From Oscillospiraceae bacterium (GTDB taxonomy: Bacteria; Bacillota; Clostridia; Oscillospirales; Ruminococcaceae), in contig JAKSPL010000007.1 of assembly GCA_024404815.1 (NCBI GenBank), positions 1 through 64,000 of the forward strand: DNA of 64,000 nt, read 5' to 3'. Below the pieces are notes generated by a model. That model made no database searches, had not been told where the DNA came from, and saw only the letters and a list, made by a program, of their open reading frames with translations. Numbering within the stretch: the first letter of the stretch is position 1; each line of letters begins with the position of its first letter. This document shows positions 26,966 through 36,429 of the stretch, one piece after another. The position numbers and the translations under genes were made by a program.

Positions 26966-27667
26966 TCACCCCTTCTTCTGCCCATAATAAGCATTTGGGC
27001 CATGTTTGCGCATATAATGCTTATCCAGCACATACTGCGAAATTGCCGCATCAGGATTCAGCATCAGCGTTTTCAGATCCATCTCCGCTACGGTCTCCAT
27101 TACGACCGCATGATAAACAGACGCCGCCGCATCCTTTCCCCACGAAAACGGACCGTGATTCCGCACGACAATACCCGGGACAGCCATCGGGTCGATCTTT
27201 CGTCCCTGCAAAGTTTCTACGATCACATTGCCTGTATTCAGCTCATAATCTGACTCGACTTCCTCGCGTGTCAGCTCTCTCGTACAGGGAATGTCCCCAT
27301 AAAAATAATCTGCATGGGTCGTGCCAAGCGCGGGAATATCTTTCCCTGCCTGTGCAAACGCAACCGCATGAACAGAATGCGTGTGTGTAATGCCGCCGAT
27401 CGTCGGGAACGCTCGGTAGAGCGCAAGATGCGTTTTGGTATCCGAGGAAGGATTCCATTTTCCCTCTGCGACTTCTCCCGTTGTGATGTCCACAACGACC
27501 ATATCCTCCGGCGTCATTCCGTCATAGGCGACACCGGAGGGTTTGATTACCATATATCGTTTGTCGGGGCTGATGCCGCTGACATTGCCCCATGTATAAA
27601 TCACGATGCCCCGCTTCACCAGTTCCAGATTCGCGGCGCATACAGTTTGCTTCAGTTCTTCCAGCAT
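26966..27667 (-). CDS. araD: L-ribulose-5-phosphate 4-epimerase (AraD type)
   Basis: The 233-residue product is close to canonical AraD along its whole length: TWGNVSGI near residue 30, [16 protein letters not shown], the zinc ligand pair in [27 protein letters not shown] and the terminal [17 protein letters not shown]. It interconverts L-ribulose 5-phosphate and D-xylulose 5-phosphate. It starts at 27667, behind GGAGG. Arabinose genes (araA, araB) are absent here, so in this setting it may supply a pentose phosphate for surface-glycan synthesis. That role is inference. Confidence 0.88.
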   Translation of the reverse strand: MLEELKQTVCAANLELVKRGIVIYTWGNVSGISPDKRYMVIKPSGVAYDGMTPEDMVVVDITTGEVAEGKWNPSSDTKTHLALYRAFPTIGGITHTHSVHAVAFAQAGKDIPALGTTHADYFYGDIPCTRELTREEVESDYELNTGNVIVETLQGRKIDPMAVPGIVVRNHGPFSWGKDAAASVYHAVVMETVAEMDLKTLMLNPDAAISQYVLDKHYMRKHGPNAYYGQKKG

Positions 27668-27671
27668 GGTC

Positions 27672-28739
27672 TTACTGTTCCTCCAGCTCCCGCATGATTT
27701 GCAGGGTACGTCCAATACCTTCTTCGACTGTATATCTTCCGCTCCAACCGAGTGCTTCCAGTTTTTTGCTTGAAAGCACCTGCTTTTCGATCGGTGTCTG
27801 CTCTGCTTTTGCAACAGCATCGGGATCGGCAAAAATTACCTTTGTACCTGTCAGTTTTGCAACCGTCTGTGCATAGCCTGCAATCGTTGTTCTCGCGTTG
27901 GAATTTGCAATATTATAGGCATTGCCTGTTTCGCCCGTTGTCAGAACAGAAAGAATTGCAGAAGCAGAATCCGTAATATACGTATAGGAACGCAGCTGTG
28001 TGCCTGCGCTGTTGAGAACAATATCCTCGCCGGCAAGTCCCTTATTGACAAACTGTACATTCGCACGATTGTCTGCACGCGTTGCGCAGGGCCCATAGGT
28101 ATGACTCGGACGGACGATTACCGTTTCCAGACCAAACTGCTTTGTATATGCAACACAAAGGGTTTCAGCCGTGCGCTTGCCGTTCGGATAGCAGGAACGT
28201 ACAGAGGTCGGATCGACATATCCTCCGTAGCTTTCTTCAAAGCAATCCAGCGAAAGATCGCCCTGTCCATACACCTCGCCTGAGGAGATATACAGCAAGC
28301 GTGCCGCACCATGCGCAACACCATAGTCCAGCAGGTTTTTGGTACCCTGAATATTGCTCATGACAGTACCGACAGGATCGCTGTTGAATACCGCAGGAAA
28401 CGCATTGCTTGCCGCATGGATGATATAATCCACAGGGTAATCAAATGTCGGTACGGTATTCACATCGCCCTCAATATAGATCAGCTTTTCGGTTTTGATC
28501 TCGTCGAACCGCTCAGCAATTCTTGCCATATCGCGGTCCAGCGCATAAACCGTAATGTCTGCATTGCGGGAACGATTGCATTCCATCAGAATATCTGTCA
28601 TAAACGAACCGATCAGTCCCGATGCACCTGCAATCAGTACGGATTTTCCATACAGCTTTTCCAGTCCGACAACTGCATCTGCTGCTGCGGACAAATCTTC
28701 CAGAAAGCTCTTGCTCTGATAAAAGCTCATCATCCTCAT
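27672..28739 (-). CDS. NAD-dependent epimerase/dehydratase (extended SDR)
   Basis: This 355-residue protein is an extended short-chain dehydrogenase. It has the NAD motif GASGLIG at residues 38-44, the active-site motif Tyr184-PNG-Lys188 and SSGEVYGQG around residue 153. The fold resembles UDP-sugar decarboxylases and epimerases. It lies between the IspD-like gene and araD and overlaps the former (ATGA). It may act on a nucleotide sugar or a sugar phosphate; the substrate is not clear. Confidence 0.85.
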   Translation of the reverse strand: MRMMSFYQSKSFLEDLSAAADAVVGLEKLYGKSVLIAGASGLIGSFMTDILMECNRSRNADITVYALDRDMARIAERFDEIKTEKLIYIEGDVNTVPTFDYPVDYIIHAASNAFPAVFNSDPVGTVMSNIQGTKNLLDYGVAHGAARLLYISSGEVYGQGDLSLDCFEESYGGYVDPTSVRSCYPNGKRTAETLCVAYTKQFGLETVIVRPSHTYGPCATRADNRANVQFVNKGLAGEDIVLNSAGTQLRSYTYITDSASAILSVLTTGETGNAYNIANSNARTTIAGYAQTVAKLTGTKVIFADPDAVAKAEQTPIEKQVLSSKKLEALGWSGRYTVEEGIGRTLQIMRELEEQ

Positions 28740-29452
28740 CCCTTTAACCAGTCTGCACGCTTTGCAGTCAGCAAAGCCTTGAAAATGTCAATATCCTCTA
28801 CGGTAGTCAGCTTGATGTTTTTCTCAGAACCTGCTGAGAAATACACCTGTTCGCCCATTTCGATCATCAGTGTGCAGGATGCGACCGAATTGGTAATGCC
28901 CGCTTCCAGCGCACGGCGATGCAGATCGCAGATCTTTCCGATGGAAAAACCCTGCGGTGTCTGGGTACGCTTCAGACGGTCACGCGGATAACTGCCGACA
29001 GAAACCTCTCCGTCCTCCGTTTCCATCATTGCCTCCGCACAAGGAATGACCGTAATGGCATTGCCGTATTTTTTCGTTTTCACAATACAATCCGAAATGA
29101 TCTCCGCAGAAACCATCGGACGAATTGCGTCATGGATCAGTACGATATCGTCTGCGCTGTAATGCTTTTCGAGTTCATACACGCCGTTGCGAATCGAATC
29201 CTGACCATTTTTTCCGCCCGGAATCACATACTGAAGCTTTGTAATGTTAAACTGCTTGGCATACGCCCAGAGAACATTCTCCCAGCCCTCAATGCAGACA
29301 ACTGCGATCGCTTCAATTTCCGGATGACTCTGAAACGCTTCCAGCGTATAGACAATTACAGGCTTCTCGTTGACAGTAATAAACTGTTTCGGTATATCCT
29401 GTCGCATTCTCGCGCCAGATCCGCCCGCAATAATCAAACCAATATTTGCCAT
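28736..29452 (-). CDS. IspD/TarI-family cytidylyltransferase
   Basis: The 238-residue product has the nucleotidyltransferase signature GGSGARM with PKQF near the start, then IHDAIRPMVS near residue 105 and TQTPQGF. This family includes IspD (methylerythritol-phosphate cytidylyltransferase) and TarI-like enzymes that make CDP-ribitol or other CDP-pentitols. Set between licD and an SDR, I favour a CDP-polyol or CDP-pentose product over isoprenoid synthesis. GGGAG precedes the ATG at 29452; an in-frame TTG two codons upstream is not needed. Confidence 0.85.
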   Translation of the reverse strand: MANIGLIIAGGSGARMRQDIPKQFITVNEKPVIVYTLEAFQSHPEIEAIAVVCIEGWENVLWAYAKQFNITKLQYVIPGGKNGQDSIRNGVYELEKHYSADDIVLIHDAIRPMVSAEIISDCIVKTKKYGNAITVIPCAEAMMETEDGEVSVGSYPRDRLKRTQTPQGFSIGKICDLHRRALEAGITNSVASCTLMIEMGEQVYFSAGSEKNIKLTTVEDIDIFKALLTAKRADWLKG

Positions 29453-29454
29453 AA

Positions 29455-30321
29455 TCAATTCTCCCTTTCTGTAGCATCAGAATCCAGAAAAATAATCTCC
29501 CATCTGTCCACGTACTTATACTGCTGCTCCATTTCGCGGTCAGCAAACTCCTTGGACAGCTGCATATAGTCTTTGCCGTACAAATTGGTCAGATATTTTT
29601 CATAGCCATTGACAACTGGCAGCTCTTTCCCTTCAAATGGCAGATAGACTGCCGATTCCATATATTTTTTCTCTATGGTCTCTTTGTCCCAATAATGACA
29701 AGCGGTACTGACACCTACATATTGTGAAGCAGCAAACGGATATTTTTTTGCGCTGTTGTCGATCCGTTTTGAGAAGAAACGGCTTCCGCGCTCCCCCCAA
29801 TGCTGTGCAAAAAACTTTTTCACATGACGAAACGGTTCATGTTCTCCCCAGCTGGTACGAATCAGCTGGTAGCGAAAATAGGACAGTACCTTTGTCTTCT
29901 GATAATACAATTTTCTCAGGAATGCATTGGTCGGGAGTCCGTCGATCGCAAAAATATCGATCGATACACCTCTGTCCATTTCGGTGATATTTTTCTCTTT
30001 CAGTATCGTTTTGGTATCCCAGATTTTAGAATATGTCCGAATCCAGTTTTTCTCTGTCAGCAGAGAACCGACACCGTATTTCCCGCCCATTGCTTCTTCA
30101 AAATGCAGAAGAAACTTTTCGTAGTCTTCTCTGGGCATCATCAGATCCGCATCATGGTCCCACGGAATGAAACCTTTATGCCGCGCAGCACCCAAACACG
30201 AACCGCCCGACAAATAATATGTCAGACCATTTTCTTTGCAATACTGATCAACGTCCAGTACAATTTTCAATGATGTTTCATGCAGCTTTTGAACCAAACG
30301 ATCCATTTCTTCCCGTTCCAT
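29455..30321 (-). CDS. LicD-family phosphotransferase
   Basis: LicD proteins transfer phosphocholine or other phospho-groups from CDP donors to glycans. This 288-residue protein has the core YYLSGGSCLGAARHKGFIPWDHDADL, with the essential Asp pair, and the flanking REDYEKF. Human fukutin and FKRP are related, and use CDP-ribitol. I choose the ATG at 30321 because GGGGGA precedes it (an earlier ATG lies at 30336). It directly precedes the IspD-like gene, supporting a shared CDP substrate. Confidence 0.85.
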   Translation of the reverse strand: MEREEMDRLVQKLHETSLKIVLDVDQYCKENGLTYYLSGGSCLGAARHKGFIPWDHDADLMMPREDYEKFLLHFEEAMGGKYGVGSLLTEKNWIRTYSKIWDTKTILKEKNITEMDRGVSIDIFAIDGLPTNAFLRKLYYQKTKVLSYFRYQLIRTSWGEHEPFRHVKKFFAQHWGERGSRFFSKRIDNSAKKYPFAASQYVGVSTACHYWDKETIEKKYMESAVYLPFEGKELPVVNGYEKYLTNLYGKDYMQLSKEFADREMEQQYKYVDRWEIIFLDSDATEREN

Positions 30322-30345
30322 TGCGCTATCCCCCATTTTCGCTTT

Positions 30346-31533
30346 TTATACGACAGTATTCATCTTCGCAAGCAGTTCGGCAACTTCTGCCTTGATACCG
30401 CGTTTCATTACGATCTGCGGGCCGATCAGCTGGCCGATGCCGTTGACTTCGATGACCACCCAGCCCTTGTCGGTATATGCCATATCCCACGACAAATATC
30501 CCATACCTTCAACCTTTGCCGCTGCTTCCTTACAGAAATTCAGCATATCGTCCCAAGCAGGGATCTGGCTGCCTAAGAAATGAATATGCGTGTCAGGGTG
30601 TTCTTCAAATCTCGCCATATACTCATCATAGCCGTCCGTATTCACGACACCCGTTTTCGCATCCACACCGATCAGAATACCGCCTGAACCGCCATTATCC
30701 ACAAACGAACCGTTTCTTCCTGTCCGCATAAAGCAGTACGGTACAACCACGCCCTCGTTTTTGGTGTTCATAGTCATACAGCGAATGGTATTCACGCTGG
30801 ATGCATTGAATTTTGCCATCTCTGCGTGCTGGACAACCAGTTCTTCCAGCAAAAACTTTCCGGAGCTGACAAGCGTATCAAAATACTCCCGATCTGTCTT
30901 TCCAAGTGTCGGAAAATCAATCAGTTCAATATTTTTGCCCTGTGCTGAATTGGTCTTTTTCTTGACGAACTTCGGGTGCTTCTGTACAAATGTCCGGAAT
31001 TCCTCAAAGTTCGCACGCTTATCGATCAGCATGGCATCTCTGCCAAAATACTGTTTGAATTGCTTGAAGCTTTCGCCCTTATCCACGATCGACTGCAATT
31101 TTGTGATGTCATTCACAGAATAGCCGAATTCAAACGTATCAATATCCGATTCGAATTTCAGACGTTCTTCCTTGGAACGATTTTCCAGTTCAAAACCCAG
31201 ATACTCCGAAGGCAGAAAACCGAATGCCATTCGGCAGTAGAGAATATCCGTCCGAATATCGTCCAGATTTTCTCTGTCCCGATATGCAGCAGACTTTTCG
31301 AGAATCTCTTCCATTTCTGCTACGATCGGACGAAGATTGCTTTTCCATTCTTCTGCACGGGCGGCAACGATCCGCTTTTTCTCCGCAGGATCTTTCTCGC
31401 AGGCAAGGATCTCCGCTTCTGTCAGAAAATGATTGTGCAAACGCTGTACTTTTATTTGTTGCAGACGCTTGCGGATACCAAATGCCTTGGGGTATTTGCT
31501 TCGGATAATATTACATAATTCCGCTTTATTCAT
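30346..31533 (-). CDS. Sugar-transfer-associated ATP-grasp protein
   Basis: This 395-residue protein resembles the ATPgrasp_ST family found in polysaccharide clusters. After a helical N-terminal half rich in charged residues it has KFVKKKTNSAQGKN (ATP-binding lysine region), LLEELVVQH, NTIRCMTM, NGGSGGILIG and, near the end, VIEVNGIGQLIGPQIV with the metal-binding residues. The reaction is not known; by analogy it makes an amide or ester bond using ATP. It lies between the permease and licD. Confidence 0.75.
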   Translation of the reverse strand: MNKAELCNIIRSKYPKAFGIRKRLQQIKVQRLHNHFLTEAEILACEKDPAEKKRIVAARAEEWKSNLRPIVAEMEEILEKSAAYRDRENLDDIRTDILYCRMAFGFLPSEYLGFELENRSKEERLKFESDIDTFEFGYSVNDITKLQSIVDKGESFKQFKQYFGRDAMLIDKRANFEEFRTFVQKHPKFVKKKTNSAQGKNIELIDFPTLGKTDREYFDTLVSSGKFLLEELVVQHAEMAKFNASSVNTIRCMTMNTKNEGVVVPYCFMRTGRNGSFVDNGGSGGILIGVDAKTGVVNTDGYDEYMARFEEHPDTHIHFLGSQIPAWDDMLNFCKEAAAKVEGMGYLSWDMAYTDKGWVVIEVNGIGQLIGPQIVMKRGIKAEVAELLAKMNTVV

Positions 31534-31578
31534 CTGATCTATGTCCTTTCAGGAAACAGTTTGTTACAGTCTGCGTCC

Positions 31579-33009
31579 TCAGACCTTTTCTTCCTCATAC
31601 TCCACTTTCAGATCGCCAAATTTCTTGCCGTACTTTACCTTACTCCAGATAAAGAAACCAAGTCCCAGCAAGCCCCAGCCTGCAACGATGATCCATTCCT
31701 GCCAGACAAGCGTACAGCCCATACCCGGCAGAATATACATCAGCATCATGGTACCGGACATCAGGCTTGCGATAATACCGATGATACGATAATGCTTATT
31801 CTTATAGGGGCGCTTCATGTTGGGATACTTTTTGCGAATGACCAGATACGAAATCGATACCATGCAATATGCAAGACAGCAGGCAAAGTTTGCGGCATCT
31901 ACGATCCATACAAGCATCATGCGGCCGACAAACGGTGCAAGCACAGACAATCCGCCCAGCAGAACCAATGCTGTGACAGGTGTCTTGAATTTCGGATGCA
32001 GTTTCGAGAATACGGTCGGTACCATATGGGAATCTGCCATCGAATAGAGAGCACGGCTTCCGCCGATCAGGAAAGAATTCCAGCTGGTGATAATACCGCA
32101 AAGACCGCCGATGATCAGGACCTTTGCCATCATCTTTGTACCAAACGCCTTGGACATCGCGTCAGCCGTAACCAGACCGGTAGATTCCAGCGAAGCCTTT
32201 ACATCGTCCTGTGTCATGACCAGACCAATCGAAAAGACGACCAAAGCATAGAATACAACCGCAAGTACGATCGACAGGATCATCAATCTGCCGAGTTTTT
32301 TCAGCGGAACATTGATTTCCTCTGCTGCCTGCGGAATGACGTCAAAGCCAAAGAAGAAGAACGGTGTCATCATGGCAATTCCGAGAATATTCTGGAACGA
32401 TGCACCGGTGCCTTCACCGATAAACGCCTGATCAGCCACATTGTCCATGCTGCCGCTGAATACGGAACCTGCCAGCAGAATAATGCCGACTGCTGCGATT
32501 GCGACCGTAAATACTGTCTGCATGACAGCGGATTTCTTGATGCCGATAATGTTGATAATCATGATCAGGAATGCCATAATGCTGCCGACCGCAACCCACG
32601 ATGCGTAGACATCAAAGCCCTGTACCGTATAGAGATAGCCTTTCAGCATATTCGGGAACAGATACTGCAAAATCGTTGGGAAAGAGCAGGCTTCATAACA
32701 TACAACACCCATATAGCTCAGAATCAATGCCCATGTACAAATGAAGCTTCCAACTGAACCGAATGACATAAAACTAAATACGTGTTCACCGCCGCAAAGA
32801 GGCAATGCTGTTGTCAATTCTGCATATGTCAATCCTACGAAGTAAATCATCAGACCGCCGATGATAAAACCGATGATCGTACCAAGAACGCCGCCCGACT
32901 GGATCCACTGTCCGGACGAAACGACCCATCCCCAGCCAATCATGGCACCAAAAGCAACCACAATGACATCAAAACTGTTTAACACTTTGTTGAAAGCTTT
33001 ATCTTTCAT
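31579..33009 (-). CDS. APC-superfamily amino-acid permease
   Basis: The 476-residue product has 12 transmembrane helices and the APC fold: FDVIVVAFGAMIGWGWVVSSG at TM1, GLTYAELTTALPLCGGEHVFSF at TM2, and AAEEINVPLKKLGR around residue 230. It would import or exchange an amino acid at the cytoplasmic membrane. The specific substrate is not visible. It lies next to an ornithine-cyclodeaminase-family gene within the polysaccharide cluster, an unusual position for a permease. Confidence 0.85.
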   Translation of the reverse strand: MKDKAFNKVLNSFDVIVVAFGAMIGWGWVVSSGQWIQSGGVLGTIIGFIIGGLMIYFVGLTYAELTTALPLCGGEHVFSFMSFGSVGSFICTWALILSYMGVVCYEACSFPTILQYLFPNMLKGYLYTVQGFDVYASWVAVGSIMAFLIMIINIIGIKKSAVMQTVFTVAIAAVGIILLAGSVFSGSMDNVADQAFIGEGTGASFQNILGIAMMTPFFFFGFDVIPQAAEEINVPLKKLGRLMILSIVLAVVFYALVVFSIGLVMTQDDVKASLESTGLVTADAMSKAFGTKMMAKVLIIGGLCGIITSWNSFLIGGSRALYSMADSHMVPTVFSKLHPKFKTPVTALVLLGGLSVLAPFVGRMMLVWIVDAANFACCLAYCMVSISYLVIRKKYPNMKRPYKNKHYRIIGIIASLMSGTMMLMYILPGMGCTLVWQEWIIVAGWGLLGLGFFIWSKVKYGKKFGDLKVEYEEEKV

Positions 33010-33056
33010 CGAATACCTTTTTCCTTTCTGACTTTACAATTCCCTATACACCGAAC

Positions 33057-34208
33057 TTATTTCATCAGATCCGGTGTTTCCCACAAATTCAGCTTCGTAC
33101 CAATATTCTTCGCAACGGCGTTGTGATAGCACTCATATGCCCACGCAACGTCCTCGATCGGCATACCGCCGACTGCGTAGATCAGAATCTGGTCCTCATT
33201 CTCACGTCCTACCTGATCGCCGCTGATAATACCGCCCAGATCAGCGATATCCTCGCGTTTGATTTTTCCTTCCATTACTGCATCATAGAAGCCCATGCCA
33301 AGCAGCGTGGAAACATTTTTCTGGGTGGGCAGCTCGTAGCCTGTGCCCCAGCCCTCATACATTTTATAGTTGTCAGCAACCAGACGGACATTCGGCTTAT
33401 CTGCCATAAAGTCCGTATCCACCAGCAGAGAGGACGCACTGATGACCAGCGCACCTTTCTTCACCCATTCTGCTTTCACACAGGGGTTGTCCTCGAACTT
33501 TGCTGCATTGGTTGTACCGTAATATACGATATCCGAATCGCGGACACAGTCTTCGATGGACTCGCAGATAATAAATTCACGGATCGACGGATATTTTGCC
33601 TTGGCATTCCGAATGAAATGGTCAATGCCGGACTGACTGCGTCCCTTGACTTTCAGAACTTCAATACCCGGCTGTGCCTCCATGAACGCATCCAGCGAAT
33701 AGGTGCTCATGACGCCCGGACCGATAATACCCAGAACCTTCGGATCCTTTTTTGAGAGATACTTCGGACCGAGTCCCGAAACCGCACCCGTCCGCATTGC
33801 GCTCAGGATATTTGCGGACATATAGGCGATCGGTGCGCCTGTGACTGTATCTAACAGCGACATCATCAGAATGGAACGCGGCAGACCGACTTCCTTGTTG
33901 CGGTGATGAGAACCATAGGACTTGATACCGAACATATGGAATTTTCCGCCCAGATATGCAGGCATCGCCATAAAACGATAATCCGGCTCTGCAAGCGGCA
34001 TTCCCTCAATATCGGACTGCTTCGGGAATGAAACACGGATACCATGCTCATTGGCATCCTCGCCGCCCATACGGTAATCGCCGCGGTAGAGCAGGCAGAA
34101 CATTTCTTCCATGGCTTCCATGCAGCCTTTCATGTCCTTGACGCCTGCATCGATCATATCCTGTTCACTCATATACAGGAAATCAATTTTTCCGTTTTCT
34201 GAAATCAT
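33057..34208 (-). CDS. Ornithine cyclodeaminase / mu-crystallin family enzyme
   Basis: This 383-residue protein has a Rossmann motif GIIGPGVMSTYSLDAF around residue 160 and the family pattern MPAYLGG, SYGSHHRN, SANILSAMRTGAVS. Members include NAD(P)-dependent amino-acid and ketimine reductases, ornithine cyclodeaminase and SbnB-like opine-forming enzymes; some database entries call close relatives tyramine oxidase subunit B. It follows an ATP-grasp gene by 8 bp, so amino-acid precursor supply is a fair guess. Confidence 0.8.
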   Translation of the reverse strand: MISENGKIDFLYMSEQDMIDAGVKDMKGCMEAMEEMFCLLYRGDYRMGGEDANEHGIRVSFPKQSDIEGMPLAEPDYRFMAMPAYLGGKFHMFGIKSYGSHHRNKEVGLPRSILMMSLLDTVTGAPIAYMSANILSAMRTGAVSGLGPKYLSKKDPKVLGIIGPGVMSTYSLDAFMEAQPGIEVLKVKGRSQSGIDHFIRNAKAKYPSIREFIICESIEDCVRDSDIVYYGTTNAAKFEDNPCVKAEWVKKGALVISASSLLVDTDFMADKPNVRLVADNYKMYEGWGTGYELPTQKNVSTLLGMGFYDAVMEGKIKREDIADLGGIISGDQVGRENEDQILIYAVGGMPIEDVAWAYECYHNAVAKNIGTKLNLWETPDLMK

Positions 34209-34216
34209 TTCTTTGC

Positions 34217-35500
34217 TTACTCCTTTACCAGAATTGTTTGTGGGTCGATAATATCACGAATCATGCTGTTGCCGTGGTCATCCAGTACAACCAGATTGTC
34301 CTGAATTCCGCGAATTGTTTCGTCAAGTTCTGCTTTGTCTTTTGTACCGCACAGAATATATGCAAATACCTGTGCAGTGGTACCATGTGCCATCAGCGCA
34401 TCGCCCTCATGGTGAAGCTGATGGAACCGAATAATTCCGGGCATCTGTTCGATCTGCTCGACGCCGCCGACTGTTCCGATGACGCCCTCCTTAATGGACA
34501 ACGTAACGATCATGCCCAGACCATCAAAATGCGGGTTGCTCTTTGCGAGTGCTGACTTGTCCATTTTGCCTGTCAGCGCAAAGCGGATCAGTTCGTGCAT
34601 CTGATGATAGCCGCTGAAATACTTGATAATATCATAAGTAAAGCCGCCGTTCAAACGGTAGCCGATTTCGTGAATATAAAAATCGCCGTCCTCATAGAAG
34701 CCCTGAATAAACGCAAATCCATCGCGCATATCATTATCCGCAAAAAATTTACGGATACGGCTGTCCATTTTTTCGATCCACGCATCCTGATAGATCGAGG
34801 GATAGAGCATTCCTCTGCCGACAGGTGCGATATTCGGATCAATGACATTAACATAGCGGTCGCCCATTGTCACAAAATAGACCTCACCGTCATGCATCAT
34901 ATAGTATGCGCTGATCTCCTTGTCAACGTCCATGATTTTCTCAATCAGAACTTTGCCGGCCTTGGAATATGTGAGTGCCTCCTCGACAACGCTTTGCAGC
35001 TTTTCCGCATCATAGCATTTAAATACGCCCTTGGAACCGCTGTAATCGGCAGGCTTCACCACAACAGGGACTTTCACATTCTGAAGGACTTCCGTGTAAT
35101 TATCCTTGGTTGCATCCACCCACGGAACGACAGGAACACCGCTTTTTACACAGGCATTCTTAAACATTTCCTTGTCGATGCACATACGAATATTTTCTTC
35201 TGTACCGCAAAACGGCTTGCCAAGTCTTTCACAGACTTTCTGGCAATAGGGCAGCAGCATATCGTTATAGCCTGTAAATATGCCGTCTACGCCCTCATCC
35301 TGACAAAGCTTCACAACTGCATCGACGTCGATCGCATTGACCATAAAGCTCTTATCTGCGTATTTTTTCGCAGGGGAATCCGGAAGATAGTCTGTCACAT
35401 ATACCGTGACTCCCAAGCTTTGTGCTTCTTTCACGATCTCACACATTGGTGCAGTTGCGCCCAAGATCAAAAGTTTTTTTCCTTCTAATTCGCTACCCAA
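34217..35500 (-). CDS. ATP-grasp carboxylate-amine ligase (copy B)
   Basis: The product (427 residues) has a carbamoyl-phosphate-synthase-like ATP-grasp plan: LEGKKLLILGAT near the start, VVKPADYSGSKG at the ATP-binding glycine loop, LIEKIMDVDKEISAYYM, and HEIGYRLNGGFTYD near residue 270 holding metal-binding residues. AGGAGG (35511-35516) is 10 nt before TTG at 35500, which I take as start; an ATG at 35557 lies inside the previous gene. It resembles the ATP-grasp at 37404 and could attach an amino acid or other acid to a sugar amine. Confidence 0.78.
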   Translation of the reverse strand: MGSELEGKKLLILGATAPMCEIVKEAQSLGVTVYVTDYLPDSPAKKYADKSFMVNAIDVDAVVKLCQDEGVDGIFTGYNDMLLPYCQKVCERLGKPFCGTEENIRMCIDKEMFKNACVKSGVPVVPWVDATKDNYTEVLQNVKVPVVVKPADYSGSKGVFKCYDAEKLQSVVEEALTYSKAGKVLIEKIMDVDKEISAYYMMHDGEVYFVTMGDRYVNVIDPNIAPVGRGMLYPSIYQDAWIEKMDSRIRKFFADNDMRDGFAFIQGFYEDGDFYIHEIGYRLNGGFTYDIIKYFSGYHQMHELIRFALTGKMDKSALAKSNPHFDGLGMIVTLSIKEGVIGTVGGVEQIEQMPGIIRFHQLHHEGDALMAHGTTAQVFAYILCGTKDKAELDETIRGIQDNLVVLDDHGNSMIRDIIDPQTILVKE

Positions 35501-35540
35501 TTTCTGATTTCCTCCTACTCTCTGCGGAAACTGTATTATT

Positions 35541-36383
35541 TTATTTTGCTTCTTCATAAAGCTTTGCGACACGCTTGACATACTCCGCAGGAACGGTTCT
35601 GGAATTGATGCTTTCGCCGTCCTTTGTATAGCCGATAAAGCTGCCGCGAGTCGCACTTGCACGGATTTTTGTTTTCTTGCGATTGAACACCATGCCGACC
35701 AGCGAAAATGCCATTTTCAAATCCAGCAGAAAACTAACATTTTCCACATAATATATCTCATTTTCAAACTGGTCTTTCCATGTATATTCACCGCTTTTGC
35801 AGGTGATATTCGGGCATTCCAAGCCCGGACGCACAGCATAACGCATCTTGTGACGGTCGCTGTATCGTTCCATATACTGTTCTGCCAGCGGACGCGGACC
35901 GATCAGGGACATATCCCCTTTCAGCACACTGACGAAGTTCAGCATTTCATCAAGCGATGTACGACGGACAAATTTTCCGAATTTTGTCACACGCTGATCG
36001 GGCGGCAGTAATTCGCCCAACTCATTGGTGGCATTGGTCATATTGCGGAATTTGATGATGGTAAATTTCTTTCCGTCTTTTCCATAACGCTGCTGCAAAA
36101 AGAAGATCGGATGTCCGACATCAAAAAATGTACAAACGCCCAGTACCAGATTGATCGGCAGCGTCACAATCAGGGCAAACAGCGCAGCAACAATATCAAT
36201 CAGCCGCTTGACACAACGTGTATAAAACGTGTTGCGCGGCACAACTTTCTTATCGTGTTCATTGAGATATTGCAGGTTGTCCTTAGCAACCTCCACCCCA
36301 ATATCATGAAACAACTGTTCATGGGAAATGCCGTCAATTTCACCCAAATTGACGGTTCCGCTTCCTACTTCCTCTATTCGCAT
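35541..36383 (-). CDS. Initiating sugar-phosphate transferase (PglC/WbaP family)
   Basis: This 280-residue monotopic phosphoglycosyl transferase begins the repeat unit by moving a sugar phosphate to undecaprenyl phosphate. After a 50-residue soluble extension comes the KRLIDIVAALFALIVTLPI re-entrant helix (about 60-80), then IIKFRNMT, the catalytic Asp145-Glu146 (RTSLDEMLN), GDMSLIGPRPL and YSDRHKMRYAVRPGL. A GGAGAA site precedes the ATG. The sugar transferred is not known; GalNAc-type or dideoxy amino sugar from the upstream dTDP pathway are options. Confidence 0.88.
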   Translation of the reverse strand: MRIEEVGSGTVNLGEIDGISHEQLFHDIGVEVAKDNLQYLNEHDKKVVPRNTFYTRCVKRLIDIVAALFALIVTLPINLVLGVCTFFDVGHPIFFLQQRYGKDGKKFTIIKFRNMTNATNELGELLPPDQRVTKFGKFVRRTSLDEMLNFVSVLKGDMSLIGPRPLAEQYMERYSDRHKMRYAVRPGLECPNITCKSGEYTWKDQFENEIYYVENVSFLLDLKMAFSLVGMVFNRKKTKIRASATRGSFIGYTKDGESINSRTVPAEYVKRVAKLYEEAK

Positions 36384-36429
36384 TTTCTCTGTTCTCCAAT
36401 CAAAGAATTTACGCAGTAGCGTCCTTTTC

